Made by a program: the position numbers and the translations under genes | The notes under the pieces: generated by a model | Seen by the model: only the letters and a program-made list of their open reading frames with translations | Database searches by the model: none | What the model was told of the DNA's origin: nothing | Shown here: positions 43,089 through 51,368 of the stretch, one piece after another | Layout: each line of letters opens with the position of its first letter | Numbering within the stretch: position 1 is the first letter of the stretch | From: Rhizobium sp. BK376 | GTDB lineage: Bacteria > Pseudomonadota > Alphaproteobacteria > Rhizobiales > Rhizobiaceae | Direction of reading: 5' to 3' | Length of the DNA: 64,000 nt | NCBI RefSeq assembly: GCF_004341625.1 | Contig: NZ_SLZG01000015.1 | Coordinates: 98,574 to 162,573 of the forward strand

Positions 43089-43475
43089 ATGTCGTGCCAA
43101 ATCGCGTCCATTGACGAAGAAAATCAGTACAGAGGGACTCTGTTATACAAGATCTTTGAGATCGGCACGATTGCAGGTCCTAGCGTTGATTCAGTACGTG
43201 ATCAGTTTCAAGCCATATGCGACATGACGGATGCAGGAGGAATGGTCCGTCATGGAATAATTATGTTAGGCTACCACAACAGAGCTTTCGGCGGGGACGT
43301 GTTACGTGTCGACGGGGAAATAATCGGCGAGTGGTCTTCAGATGATGAAGAGTGGGGCCACTTCACCCAAAGCGATGCCACTGAGGTCACACTCAGTGCA
43401 CCATCGCCCTGGATGCTTCACGACTCGATCTCAGATTGGATGAGTCGCGATAATGGCACCAACGAAGTCACTTGA
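43089..43475 (+). CDS. Hypothetical protein (128 aa)
   Basis: A 128-residue acidic protein without signal peptide or membrane segment. Recognisable elements are GTLLYKIFEIGTIAGPSVDSVRDQF and two repeated strands GMVRHGIIMLGYHNRAF and VLRVDGEIIGEW; composition is balanced and protein-like. No family is recognised. Its base composition is lower in GC than the neighbours, hinting at transfer. It lies convergent to the recombinase-like gene. No good ribosome-binding site. Confidence 0.5.
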   Translation: MSCQIASIDEENQYRGTLLYKIFEIGTIAGPSVDSVRDQFQAICDMTDAGGMVRHGIIMLGYHNRAFGGDVLRVDGEIIGEWSSDDEEWGHFTQSDATEVTLSAPSPWMLHDSISDWMSRDNGTNEVT

Positions 43476-43506
43476 ACCTAGCTCATCTAGCAGAGTTGTC
43501 GAATTT

Positions 43507-45870
43507 TTATGCTGCTTCCCAAACCTGATTCAGAATCTTGGCCGCCAATGCCGCCTTGTCCTGCGGTAGAAACCGACCATAGTGTTGCTGCACGACATCC
43601 GGCGTATCTTGGATGGCATAACTTGCCTGCTCGTAAGACCCGGTCTGCTTGAGGATATGGGTCGCCAGAATATCCCGCAGATTGTGCGGCCCATGCGGCA
43701 GTAGGCCCTTGATGGCGCCGCGACCGGTGTAGGGATTATAGATCCCGTATCGTTGGATCACTGTACGCCATGCCTCGTAGAATTTTGTCGAGTCGTAGGC
43801 AGCGTCGATGCTGGTGGTCTTCACCGTCTTAACGAACAGCGTACCGGGGTCCTTGGCGCTGCCGAGCAACACGCCGCGATGCTTGTCGATATAGGCTTCG
43901 AGGTATTTGTAGAGATCCAGCAGGTCCGGCAGGATCAGCCTGAACGGCTTCTGGCCGAAGAACGACGACTCGGAATTTTTGAAGGCGACCGACGGGATCA
44001 GCACTTCCCAGCCACCGTCGCGATCGCTCCAGCGCAATTCTCCGCATTTCAGGTCCTCAAGTCGGCGCTCCGATGTGGCGAAATGACCGCGCGGGCAGAC
44101 TCGAAGCTGGCGCAGGTTTTTCTGACGAAGCCCGAGATGCAAGCCCAGGCGCAAGAGGAGGAAGGATCGGACGGCTTCGGCTGCCGGCCGCGGATAGCGA
44201 TCCTCGTCCGGCATGCGTTTCCGGATCTCGTCGGTGATCTTGCGATATTCGGCGAGGGGACTGTCTGCCTTGAGGATGCACATGATCGGCTCGAACGGAT
44301 CACGGTGAACGCGCATGACGCGCTGAATTTCCTTTGATCGGTTCGCCGCGTGCCGATGAAACGCGTCGCAGGCGCCGTTCCAGTCGCGGTTCGCGAACTC
44401 AATTTCCTCCGGTGCGATAAGCCCTTCGATCGGTCGAACATTCTTCAGGAGCTCCGGATGCTGGCGTATCCAGCCCACCTCCGCGCGGGTGAGAGCTTGG
44501 GCGACCATCAACATCTCCTCCTCCCATTTGGTATAGAAGCCGCGCCGCTGTTCACGCCATTGCAGGTACCAATCCCAGACGCCTGGGAAAACCAGGAGGC
44601 CAAAGATCAACTGGCTTAGCGGAACGCCGCGACCTTTGACGATGCCGGCTGGGGAAGCTGCCAGCGCGCCGAACATCAAGCCAAGATGTTCGATCCTCTG
44701 GGACGCGGTTTCCTCTCCCCAGACCCCGTTTCGCTGAAAACCGATCGCCGTCAGCGTCGAGGTCTTGAAACGAATGAGGTCCGCCATTTCCATGGCGAGC
44801 CGCGGTGGCGCGTCGACAACTCCGGACAGAAGGTCAGGATCGTCGAGCTCTTCGGCAACGTTCTGGTTCGCGTCGACGGCCGATTTCAGAGATCGGGGCG
44901 ACAGCGAGCCGCTGCCATAAGTGACCCCGGGGAAGCGGATCGCATAACGATGCTTGCTGGCTGCAGCCTGATAACGGCGATATTCGGTCGAGCCGGAAAT
45001 GATCACCCGGCACACCCAGTCGAGGATCTCTTCTCGCTTTGTGAAGGGCAGGCTGCTGAAATCATCTGGGAGATGTAATGAAATGCGCCGCCGCTCGGCG
45101 GGACTGATATCGCCGAGATCGTGCCCATAGAGCGACCGGGCCTGGTTTGGAAGTTTCGCTTTGAAGTATCCTTCCGACAGTCGATAGCGTGTTTCGATCC
45201 GCCGCAGGATGTCGAAGCTCGCAACCGACCGCGGCACGCGCTCGCCCTGGATCCAGGACAGAAGCGTCTTGCTGTCGAATGTCTCGGTCAGGCGAACAAC
45301 AGCGCGATAAAGCTGCCAATAGCTGTCGCCAAACCGACGCATATGATAGATGAGCGCATCCTGAAAATTCGCCGGATCGTCCGTAGCTTCGAACAGCGCG
45401 TCCGGAAACGAGCTGATCGACTTCGGCGCCGGACCGCGTGATGAAGACGTGTCACACGCGAAAGCTCCGTCGGCCGCAGCGCGCTGCGGTTTTCTGGTCG
45501 AGGAAGTTGCCGCCGAATATTTGACCGCCTCAACCTTGCTTGCGCGCGTAGGTAGCTTTGTCGGCGGGACGTCTTCTGCGACCGGCGGTGCCTTCAGCCA
45601 TCTGAGGATCGCATCCAGTGCCGGTCGCAACTGCTTCTTCAGTTCCGCCGTCATTTCGTCTTCGATCCCACAAGCCTCTCCGATCGCCGCCCAGTCGAGA
45701 CGGCTGTTCAGGATCGGCGGCCGCTTGCGGTAGATAATCAGGCTGACCAGGTAGGGCCGGATATTCTCCAGCACCCGCTTTGAGGATATTGGTGCGATAC
45801 GCACATCGCAGAATTCCGAAATTTTTCGCTGAAAATGGCGTGATGAAAGATCGTGTTTGGGCATGCTCAT
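43507..45870 (-). CDS. Very large tyrosine-recombinase-like protein
   Basis: A 787-residue protein. The C-terminal part has the tyrosine recombinase pattern: HNLR (H729, R732) in PHGPHNLRDILATHILK, and the candidate nucleophile Y764 in VVQQHYGRFLPQDK; an earlier Arg may be in LGLRQKNLRQLRV. The N-terminal 400 residues carry no domain I know but have helical, DNA-binding-like segments. Typical integrases are half this length. No tRNA or direct repeat is seen close by. The ATG at 45870 has GAGAAACGGA upstream; 45864 is also possible. It is divergent from hipBA, 236 bp away. Confidence 0.75.
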   Translation of the reverse strand: MSMPKHDLSSRHFQRKISEFCDVRIAPISSKRVLENIRPYLVSLIIYRKRPPILNSRLDWAAIGEACGIEDEMTAELKKQLRPALDAILRWLKAPPVAEDVPPTKLPTRASKVEAVKYSAATSSTRKPQRAAADGAFACDTSSSRGPAPKSISSFPDALFEATDDPANFQDALIYHMRRFGDSYWQLYRAVVRLTETFDSKTLLSWIQGERVPRSVASFDILRRIETRYRLSEGYFKAKLPNQARSLYGHDLGDISPAERRRISLHLPDDFSSLPFTKREEILDWVCRVIISGSTEYRRYQAAASKHRYAIRFPGVTYGSGSLSPRSLKSAVDANQNVAEELDDPDLLSGVVDAPPRLAMEMADLIRFKTSTLTAIGFQRNGVWGEETASQRIEHLGLMFGALAASPAGIVKGRGVPLSQLIFGLLVFPGVWDWYLQWREQRRGFYTKWEEEMLMVAQALTRAEVGWIRQHPELLKNVRPIEGLIAPEEIEFANRDWNGACDAFHRHAANRSKEIQRVMRVHRDPFEPIMCILKADSPLAEYRKITDEIRKRMPDEDRYPRPAAEAVRSFLLLRLGLHLGLRQKNLRQLRVCPRGHFATSERRLEDLKCGELRWSDRDGGWEVLIPSVAFKNSESSFFGQKPFRLILPDLLDLYKYLEAYIDKHRGVLLGSAKDPGTLFVKTVKTTSIDAAYDSTKFYEAWRTVIQRYGIYNPYTGRGAIKGLLPHGPHNLRDILATHILKQTGSYEQASYAIQDTPDVVQQHYGRFLPQDKAALAAKILNQVWEAA

Positions 45871-46109
45871 TCCGTTTCTCTCTGGCACCAGTGCCGAGGG
45901 CGAGCGGAAATATGAGCCCAGATTTAACAGAGCATGTATCGTAGAGACGATCACCAGAGGGGCCTGAGTGATTTAAACAACACCGTGAATGATATGTAAA
46001 TGGATCTTATTTTTGAAAATGATCCTCATTTATATCTTTTCATTTTGACTGACAGGGATGATTTTGGTAGGTCTTCCTCGATTCCAGTGAAGAATGACAG
46101 GGAGGTATG

Positions 46110-46424
46110 ATGGCACAGTCTCAGTCAGATGCCCTGCTGGATATCGGACAGCTGCTGAAGGCTACTCGTAAGGGCAGGCAATTGACCCAGGAGCAAGTCG
46201 CCGACATCGCCGGCATATCGCGTCCTCGCTATCGTGAGATCGAGGCCGGAAGCAGTGCGGCTCGCACGACGACGCTGATCAACATTGCCCGAGCTCTCGG
46301 GCTTGAACTGATGCTCGTGCCGCAGGCGATGGTGCCTGCTGTAGATGCGTTGCTGCGGCCGCATGACGATCTTGATGATTTCCCGGCATTTGTCGCTCAT
46401 CCGGACGGTGATCTTGGTGTCTAA
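46110..46424 (+). CDS. hipB: HipB-type HTH antitoxin
   Basis: A 104-residue protein with a Cro/C1 helix-turn-helix (LLKATRKGRQLTQEQVADIAGISRPRYREIE). It should bind its own promoter and the HipA kinase. Two ATGs lie in tandem; the second (46110) is better placed behind GGGAGG, the first (46107) is too close. A HipA gene follows 22 nt after its stop or overlaps it if a GTG start is used. Confidence 0.9.
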   Translation: MAQSQSDALLDIGQLLKATRKGRQLTQEQVADIAGISRPRYREIEAGSSAARTTTLINIARALGLELMLVPQAMVPAVDALLRPHDDLDDFPAFVAHPDGDLGV

Positions 46425-46446
46425 GGCTTTTCCTGATCCGAGATTC

Positions 46447-47670
46447 ATGTCGTCGCTTGACGTTATGCTGAACGACGTGAAGGTGGGCACGATCGTTCGG
46501 ACGCCCGGCGATTTCAACGCCTTCAGCTTCGAGGAAAGCTATCGCACAACAGGCGGCTTTCCCGTTCTCAGCCTGTCTTTTCGCGCAGCCACCGGCGGCT
46601 TGCGCAAGGACCCAAAACCTGTTGCCAAGGCCTTGCCGGCTTTTTTCGCAAATCTGCTTCCCGAAGACAAGCTGCGCGAGGCGATGGAAAAACACCACGC
46701 CGGTACCGTTCGCGCCGGCAACGATTTCGACCTGCTCGTCGCACTCGGGTCAGATCTGCCGGGTGCCGTCCGCGTCGTGCCGAGCGACGGAACGGTTGCT
46801 GGTCTCAACGATCCGCCTGTTCCGAAACCGAAGGCTCGGTTTTCGCTGGCCGGCGTTCAGATGAAGCTCTCGGTCATCAAGAACACCGGGAAAGGTGGTG
46901 GGGTGACCCTACCGCTTGGCGATGAGCAAGGTTCGTATATCGCCAAATTTCCGTCGACCTCATTTCCCGGAGTGTCGGAAAACGAATATGCCAATCTCGC
47001 TTTGGCCGAAGCGGTCGGCATGGAGGTACCAGAACGAGAACTTGTCGAGCAGTCGGAGTTCGAGGGTATCCCGAAAGAGTTCGAGACGCTGTCGGACGGA
47101 AAAGTCCTGCTCGTCAAACGCTTCGATCGCAATCTTGGCGGTGAGCGGATCCATATCGAGGATTTCGCGCAGGTGTTCGGCGTCTATCCTTCTCGCAAAT
47201 ATGAAGGAGCCGCCTATCATGATATCGCTGCGGCACTGAACGTTGCAGTTTCGTCAGACGCCGCGCTCGAGTTCGTCCGCCGACTGGCACTGGCTGCCTT
47301 GACCGGCAATGGCGACATGCACCTGAAGAACTGGTCGTTGATCTATCGCCAAGCTGGCGACAAACCGCAACTCGCGCCTGTCTATGATGTGCTCTCGACG
47401 ATCCCCTACATCCCAGCGGACGCCATGGCGCTGTCGCTTGCAGGCGAGCGGCTCTTCAAGGCAATGAATGCGCAGCGATGGAAAGCCTTCGCCAACCGCG
47501 CACGTCTTCCGGAAGCCGCGGTTCTAAAGGCGGTGACCGAAACGATCGAGCGCGTGAACGAGCTCTGGTGGTCGCTGCAGGAGCGCGAGGTCGTTCCGGC
47601 AAAGGTTCTCGAGCGGATCGATGCTCATGTGCGGCTGATGATGCCGATCCTTGGCACATGTGCGGACTGA
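46447..47670 (+). CDS. hipA: HipA-type serine/threonine kinase toxin
   Basis: A 407-residue HipA kinase. Visible are the N-terminal HipA domain (LDVMLNDVKVGTIVRTPGDFNAFSF), the P-loop-like phosphorylation segment FSLAGVQMKLSV, the catalytic GNGDMHLKNWSLIY and the metal Asp in LAPVYDVLST. E. coli HipA phosphorylates glutamyl-tRNA synthetase. The start may also be GTG 46417, overlapping hipB by 8 nt. All motifs needed for activity look intact. Confidence 0.93.
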   Translation: MSSLDVMLNDVKVGTIVRTPGDFNAFSFEESYRTTGGFPVLSLSFRAATGGLRKDPKPVAKALPAFFANLLPEDKLREAMEKHHAGTVRAGNDFDLLVALGSDLPGAVRVVPSDGTVAGLNDPPVPKPKARFSLAGVQMKLSVIKNTGKGGGVTLPLGDEQGSYIAKFPSTSFPGVSENEYANLALAEAVGMEVPERELVEQSEFEGIPKEFETLSDGKVLLVKRFDRNLGGERIHIEDFAQVFGVYPSRKYEGAAYHDIAAALNVAVSSDAALEFVRRLALAALTGNGDMHLKNWSLIYRQAGDKPQLAPVYDVLSTIPYIPADAMALSLAGERLFKAMNAQRWKAFANRARLPEAAVLKAVTETIERVNELWWSLQEREVVPAKVLERIDAHVRLMMPILGTCAD

Positions 47671-47875
47671 ACCCTTTAAGTCCAGCAGGGATGCAGCTCA
47701 ATCCTAGCCAGTGCAACGGTTTTCCTGTCGCATCTTCACGCGTTGCCAGAGACTGTCGTCAATGATCCTGAGTGAGGGCCGGGTGGGGCTATCGTGGATG
47801 TTGTTGCGATTGGACGTGTACCCCCTGCGGAAAGTGCCGCGATCGCGTCTTCCCTGAAATCAGCGTAAACGGTTG

Positions 47876-47888
47876 CGTTACCGTAACG
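47876..47888. promoter_or_regulatory. Perfect short palindrome upstream of the truncated regulator
   Basis: CGTTAC-C-GTAACG, 6-bp arms, 54 nt before the coding start. Both arms carry GTAACG but no -10 element at 16 nt on either strand. Operator-like. Confidence 0.3.
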
Positions 47889-47941
47889 TACTTCCTCGAT
47901 GCCGAGGTTTTTGGCAGCCTCTTGGAGAGGGAGGCGGGTGT

Positions 47942-48499
47942 TTGATAGCAGCGACCGCAACGGAAGAGCTCACGTCCGGCGAGGTGCAGCACCAACTGGC
48001 GCGCATCGTCTGCAGTCCCGACTTCAAACTCCCCCGGCGGTCGGTCGATTTTCTCTCCTATGTCGTCAACGAGACTCTTGAGGGCCGATCGACCCGACTG
48101 AAGGCCTTCACGATCGCCCTGTCGGTGTTCGGGCGAGACTCGACGTTCGATGCGCAGAATGATCCATGTGTCCGCCTTGACGCTGAACGGATAAGGCGGG
48201 CGCTGGAGCGCTACTATCTGATGTCCGGCAGGAACGACCCTGTGATCATCACGATCCCCAAAGGCTCATATGTGGCCGCCTTCCGTCGCAGTCTATCTGG
48301 TCCGTCGGAAGTTGCGGGTGCAAGCGATCAAGCGCCCCGTCCGGATGCGTCGATTAAAGGGAGCGCCGCAGAAGGTGCGGACGAACCCGCGAGCGGACGG
48401 CCGCAGTCGACGAAATGTTGGTGCGGACGCGTTAACGGGCCGACCGCTCTCGCCTTGAGCGCGCTTGGGGTCGCGACGACGTTTTTCCCACGGGAGGCA
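47942..48499 (+). pseudogene. Truncated winged-helix/TolB regulator
   Basis: From TTG at 47942 (GGAGG upstream) the frame encodes the N-terminal winged-helix domain also found in the gene at 51369-53246: KLPRRSVDFLSYVVNETLEGR, LKAFTIALSVFGRD and DPCVRLDAERIRRALERYY. It continues to the start of the membrane helix (LALSALGVATTFF) and then runs into unrelated sequence. The TolB-like and TPR parts are missing. A truncated copy, possibly still making the DNA-binding domain. Confidence 0.7.
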
Positions 48500-48936
48500 T
48501 CTTCAGCACGCAATCCTCGTCGCGGCGGAAGCCCACGACGGACAACTCGACAAGGCGGGCAATCCGTATTTCGATCACTGCAGACGTGTCGCCGACCTTG
48601 TCCTGACAGACGAGGAGAAGATCGTGGCCTATCTCCATGACGTGGTCGAAAAAGGGAAAAGGTTGGGCGCTTGACCGGCTCAAGGAAGAGGGCTTTCCAA
48701 AGGCGATCATTGTAGCGGTCGATGCCCTGACAAAGCGATCGGGAGAAGACGAACGTGCCTTTGTCCAGCGAGCCGTTTCAACACCCTTGGCCCGTAAGGT
48801 GAAGAAGGCTGACCTCGAAGACAATCTACTTCAGGCCGAGCAAGCGGGCCTTGACACCTCAAAATACGAGGACGGGTTGAGGATGACCGAAGGCCGACTT
48901 GGTTCTTGGGGTCTTTCGGTGGGGGCCCGCAAATAG
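48492..48936 (+). pseudogene. Frameshifted HD-domain (RelA/SpoT-like) phosphohydrolase
   Basis: The HD motif is visible: ILVAAEAHDGQLDKAGNPYFDHCRRV then IVAYLHDVVEKG, and in the next frame WALDRLKEEGFP, AVDALTKRSGED and KKADLEDNL. One extra A in the run at about 48656-48660 splits it. A start codon upstream is lacking because the truncated regulator joins directly, so this is a broken gene unless the shift is a sequencing error. Confidence 0.7.
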
Positions 48937-49183
48937 GGCAAGCGCTGTCTATCGTCATGAATAGGTCGCGTCCCAAGGGGCTATCGTCGCCCTCGACGCG
49001 GTCGCTTCAGGAAGAGGGAGGGTAGTGGGCTCGTATTCTTTGCCGGTCTCGTTCCGCCGACGCCTCTCTCCAGCACGAGCAACGACACGCCCACTCCTCG
49101 TGCACGGCAAGGACGACCAGCCGAAGGACACGGCCCCGCGCTCGTGGCTACAGTCGGAGCAGCCTTTGGAGGTGAATTTTCGC

Positions 49184-49996
49184 CTATTTCGGAAACAGGA
49201 ACGTGACTGCCACGCGGACGCCCCAACCATCGGGGCCGCTGTCAGGTGACTGGGCCCAGTAGCGTGCTCCCGCAGTGAGGCTTACAGGTTGCTTGCCAAA
49301 CTTCACGAGCTTTGAAACCTGAAGGTTGAGAGGAACCGACCAGTCATTGTGTTCCCAGTCGTACGTACTCTCGGTGTTGAGCGTAAACGTCCAGGCGTCG
49401 GGCGTGGTATAGGAGACAAAGGGCTGCAGAAATGTGGCGCTTACATCGTCTCTGTCGCGCTGGCCCGCAAACGACCAGATATGGTTCGCGAGCATACCAT
49501 ATGTCCAAGGCCCCTGCTGTTTCAGGGCAACGGCCGTTGGACCGGCACCCCACTTGCCGCTTCCCAACAACTCATCGGTCGCCGTTGGCAACAAGAAAGC
49601 CGGCCCTGCACCCCAGATGAGGGCGCCGGAGCCGGGCTGCTTGGGGGAGAAGAACAGACTCTGCGTAGTGTCGCCGAGCCCGAACTGATGCCCCGATGCG
49701 CCCGCAATGTCGTTTTGCCAGATGACAGGCGTGATCGTACGGGAAATCAGGTTCCAATCCTCGTTCAAGGAGAACGGGATCACAGGTTGGATGTTCAAGA
49801 CTTCCCTGTTGCCATCAGCGGGCCCGTAACCGCTGTCGTAGTTGAACTGGAAGGGTACGCTGATCAACGACGCAATGGGGTTGCTCAACTTTTTCGCAAG
49901 GTCTGAGCTGGACTCCTGCGCCAATGCGGAATGACCCCAAGAAAAGACAGTCAACGTCGATGCGACCAAGGCGGCCGCTGTTGGTGAAACTCTCAT
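49184..49996 (-). CDS. Outer-membrane beta-barrel protein (MetA-pathway porin-like)
   Basis: A 270-residue exported protein with a signal peptide (residues about 1-26) and a regular pattern of alternating hydrophobic residues; blocks such as IASLISVPFQFNYDSGYG and LGDTTQSLFFSPKQPG are typical of the transporter-like group related to the phenol-degradation MetA family. It ends with a C-terminal Phe-rich strand (VAVTFLFPK). GGGGAG precedes the ATG. Likely a channel for sulfated substrates given its neighbours (inference). Confidence 0.8.
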   Translation of the reverse strand: MRVSPTAAALVASTLTVFSWGHSALAQESSSDLAKKLSNPIASLISVPFQFNYDSGYGPADGNREVLNIQPVIPFSLNEDWNLISRTITPVIWQNDIAGASGHQFGLGDTTQSLFFSPKQPGSGALIWGAGPAFLLPTATDELLGSGKWGAGPTAVALKQQGPWTYGMLANHIWSFAGQRDRDDVSATFLQPFVSYTTPDAWTFTLNTESTYDWEHNDWSVPLNLQVSKLVKFGKQPVSLTAGARYWAQSPDSGPDGWGVRVAVTFLFPK

Positions 49997-50237
49997 GCCT
50001 TCTCCCCTCTGGCATTTCAGTGCAAATTGATTGGCATCGCACGCGATGCGGTCAGTAGCCCGAGCTCGGCCCGCCCGCGTCGAAATTCGCTAAATTGTCC
50101 TTTGAGGCTCCCCGCCCTTCGGCTCGATGCGCCGCATCCTTGACTCCACTGCCATGACTAGCGGCGCCTTACCTGATCTGGACCCCGTTCGATGCCGTAT
50201 CGCAGGACCTGGTATGAATTCGACGGGAGCGGCGAAG

Positions 50238-51194
50238 TCATGCATGCTTGACGCACCGGAAGCCCACATGACTGGTCGACGTGTCCTCCGGCTCGGCATG
50301 CCTCGCCGCCGGGCGATAGCGTCGGCAGTAGTTCGGCGCACAAAGATGCGATCCGCCCTTCAGGACACGCTGCGGTATTCGGATTTCCGGTTGCCGGGGA
50401 TCGAAGCTCGCTTCTCGGTCGCCACCGCGCGGGTTTTGAGGAATGCAGCACGAATTGGCGGCAGGTTCCGAATGGCCGGCCGACCAGAAGTCGGACGTCC
50501 ACTCCCAGACGTTGCCGATCATGTCAAGGATGCCATATCCATTCGCAGGGAAGGCGCCGACGGGCGACGTCCTGTCCGCTCCGGCGGATTTGGTGCTTTG
50601 CGTAGGAAAGATGCCCTGCCACGTGTTCGCCATGAGCTTTCCATCCGGGCTGAGTTCGTCACCCCATGCAAACTCGGCGTTTTCCAGACCACCACGTGCG
50701 GCCAGTTCCCATTCGGCCTCCGTTGGCAAGCTCTTTCCCGCCCATTCCGCATAGGAGCAGGCGTCGCTATAGGCGACATGAACAACCGGATGGTCGAGCT
50801 TGCCGCGAATGTCGCTACGACCACCATAAGGATGCCGCCAGTTAGCTCCAAACTTGAACGACCACCATTGACCGATGTCGGGGCCGGCGACCGCCTTCGG
50901 TTGGGTGAATACAAGGGATCCGGCCCTGAGCATCGTCGGAATTGCACCGGGGTAGTCGGCAGCATCCGGCGTCCGCTCCGCAACGGTGACATGTCCGGTC
51001 GCCTTGACGAAGGCCGCGAACTGGCGGTTGGTCACGGGCGTCGCGTCGATCCAGAAGCCGTCGACCGAGACCGGATGGGCGGGGGCTTCTTCCGGATAGT
51101 GCGCGTTCGACCCCATCGTGAAGGTTTGGCCCGGTACCCATACGAGGCCAGCCGTCCCTTCGTCATTCGCATTGGCTGATGTCAGCAATGTCAT
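50238..51194 (-). CDS. Formylglycine-generating enzyme (SUMF1/FGE family)
   Basis: A 318-residue FGE-sulfatase domain protein that oxidises a Cys of sulfatases to formylglycine. Catalytic C285 and C290 lie in GGSHLCAPNYCRRYRPAAR; other marks are VWVPGQTFTMGS, LPTEAEWELAARGG and GNVWEWTSDFW. No signal peptide, so it acts in the cytoplasm before export. Two plausible starts: ATG 51194 with AGG upstream and ATG 51254. The sulfatases encoded divergently carry the Cys motif it needs. Confidence 0.94.
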   Translation of the reverse strand: MTLLTSANANDEGTAGLVWVPGQTFTMGSNAHYPEEAPAHPVSVDGFWIDATPVTNRQFAAFVKATGHVTVAERTPDAADYPGAIPTMLRAGSLVFTQPKAVAGPDIGQWWSFKFGANWRHPYGGRSDIRGKLDHPVVHVAYSDACSYAEWAGKSLPTEAEWELAARGGLENAEFAWGDELSPDGKLMANTWQGIFPTQSTKSAGADRTSPVGAFPANGYGILDMIGNVWEWTSDFWSAGHSEPAANSCCIPQNPRGGDREASFDPRQPEIRIPQRVLKGGSHLCAPNYCRRYRPAARHAEPEDTSTSHVGFRCVKHA

Positions 51195-51368
51195 CCTGAG
51201 GTCCTCGCTATGAAAACGCCCGAGGGGAGGAGACGGTCCCGCCTCGCCTGACATGGTCCCCAGGACACAATCTGTCAGAAGACTAATAAAAGTCTAGGTA
51301 AATCGTTGCTTCATCGTAACGCATAACTTGTGCTCGCGATGATTGTGCCCACGTCAGTGAGTATGTTC

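Noticed and set aside
47876..47910. A GTAACG near the truncated regulator as a tenth ECF promoter
   Set aside because: No CGAA/CGTA at 16 nt on either strand; kept only as a palindrome.
51310..51345. A GTAACG before 51369 as an ECF promoter
   Set aside because: The bases at the -10 position are GATG, and the plus-strand orientation leads away from any gene start.
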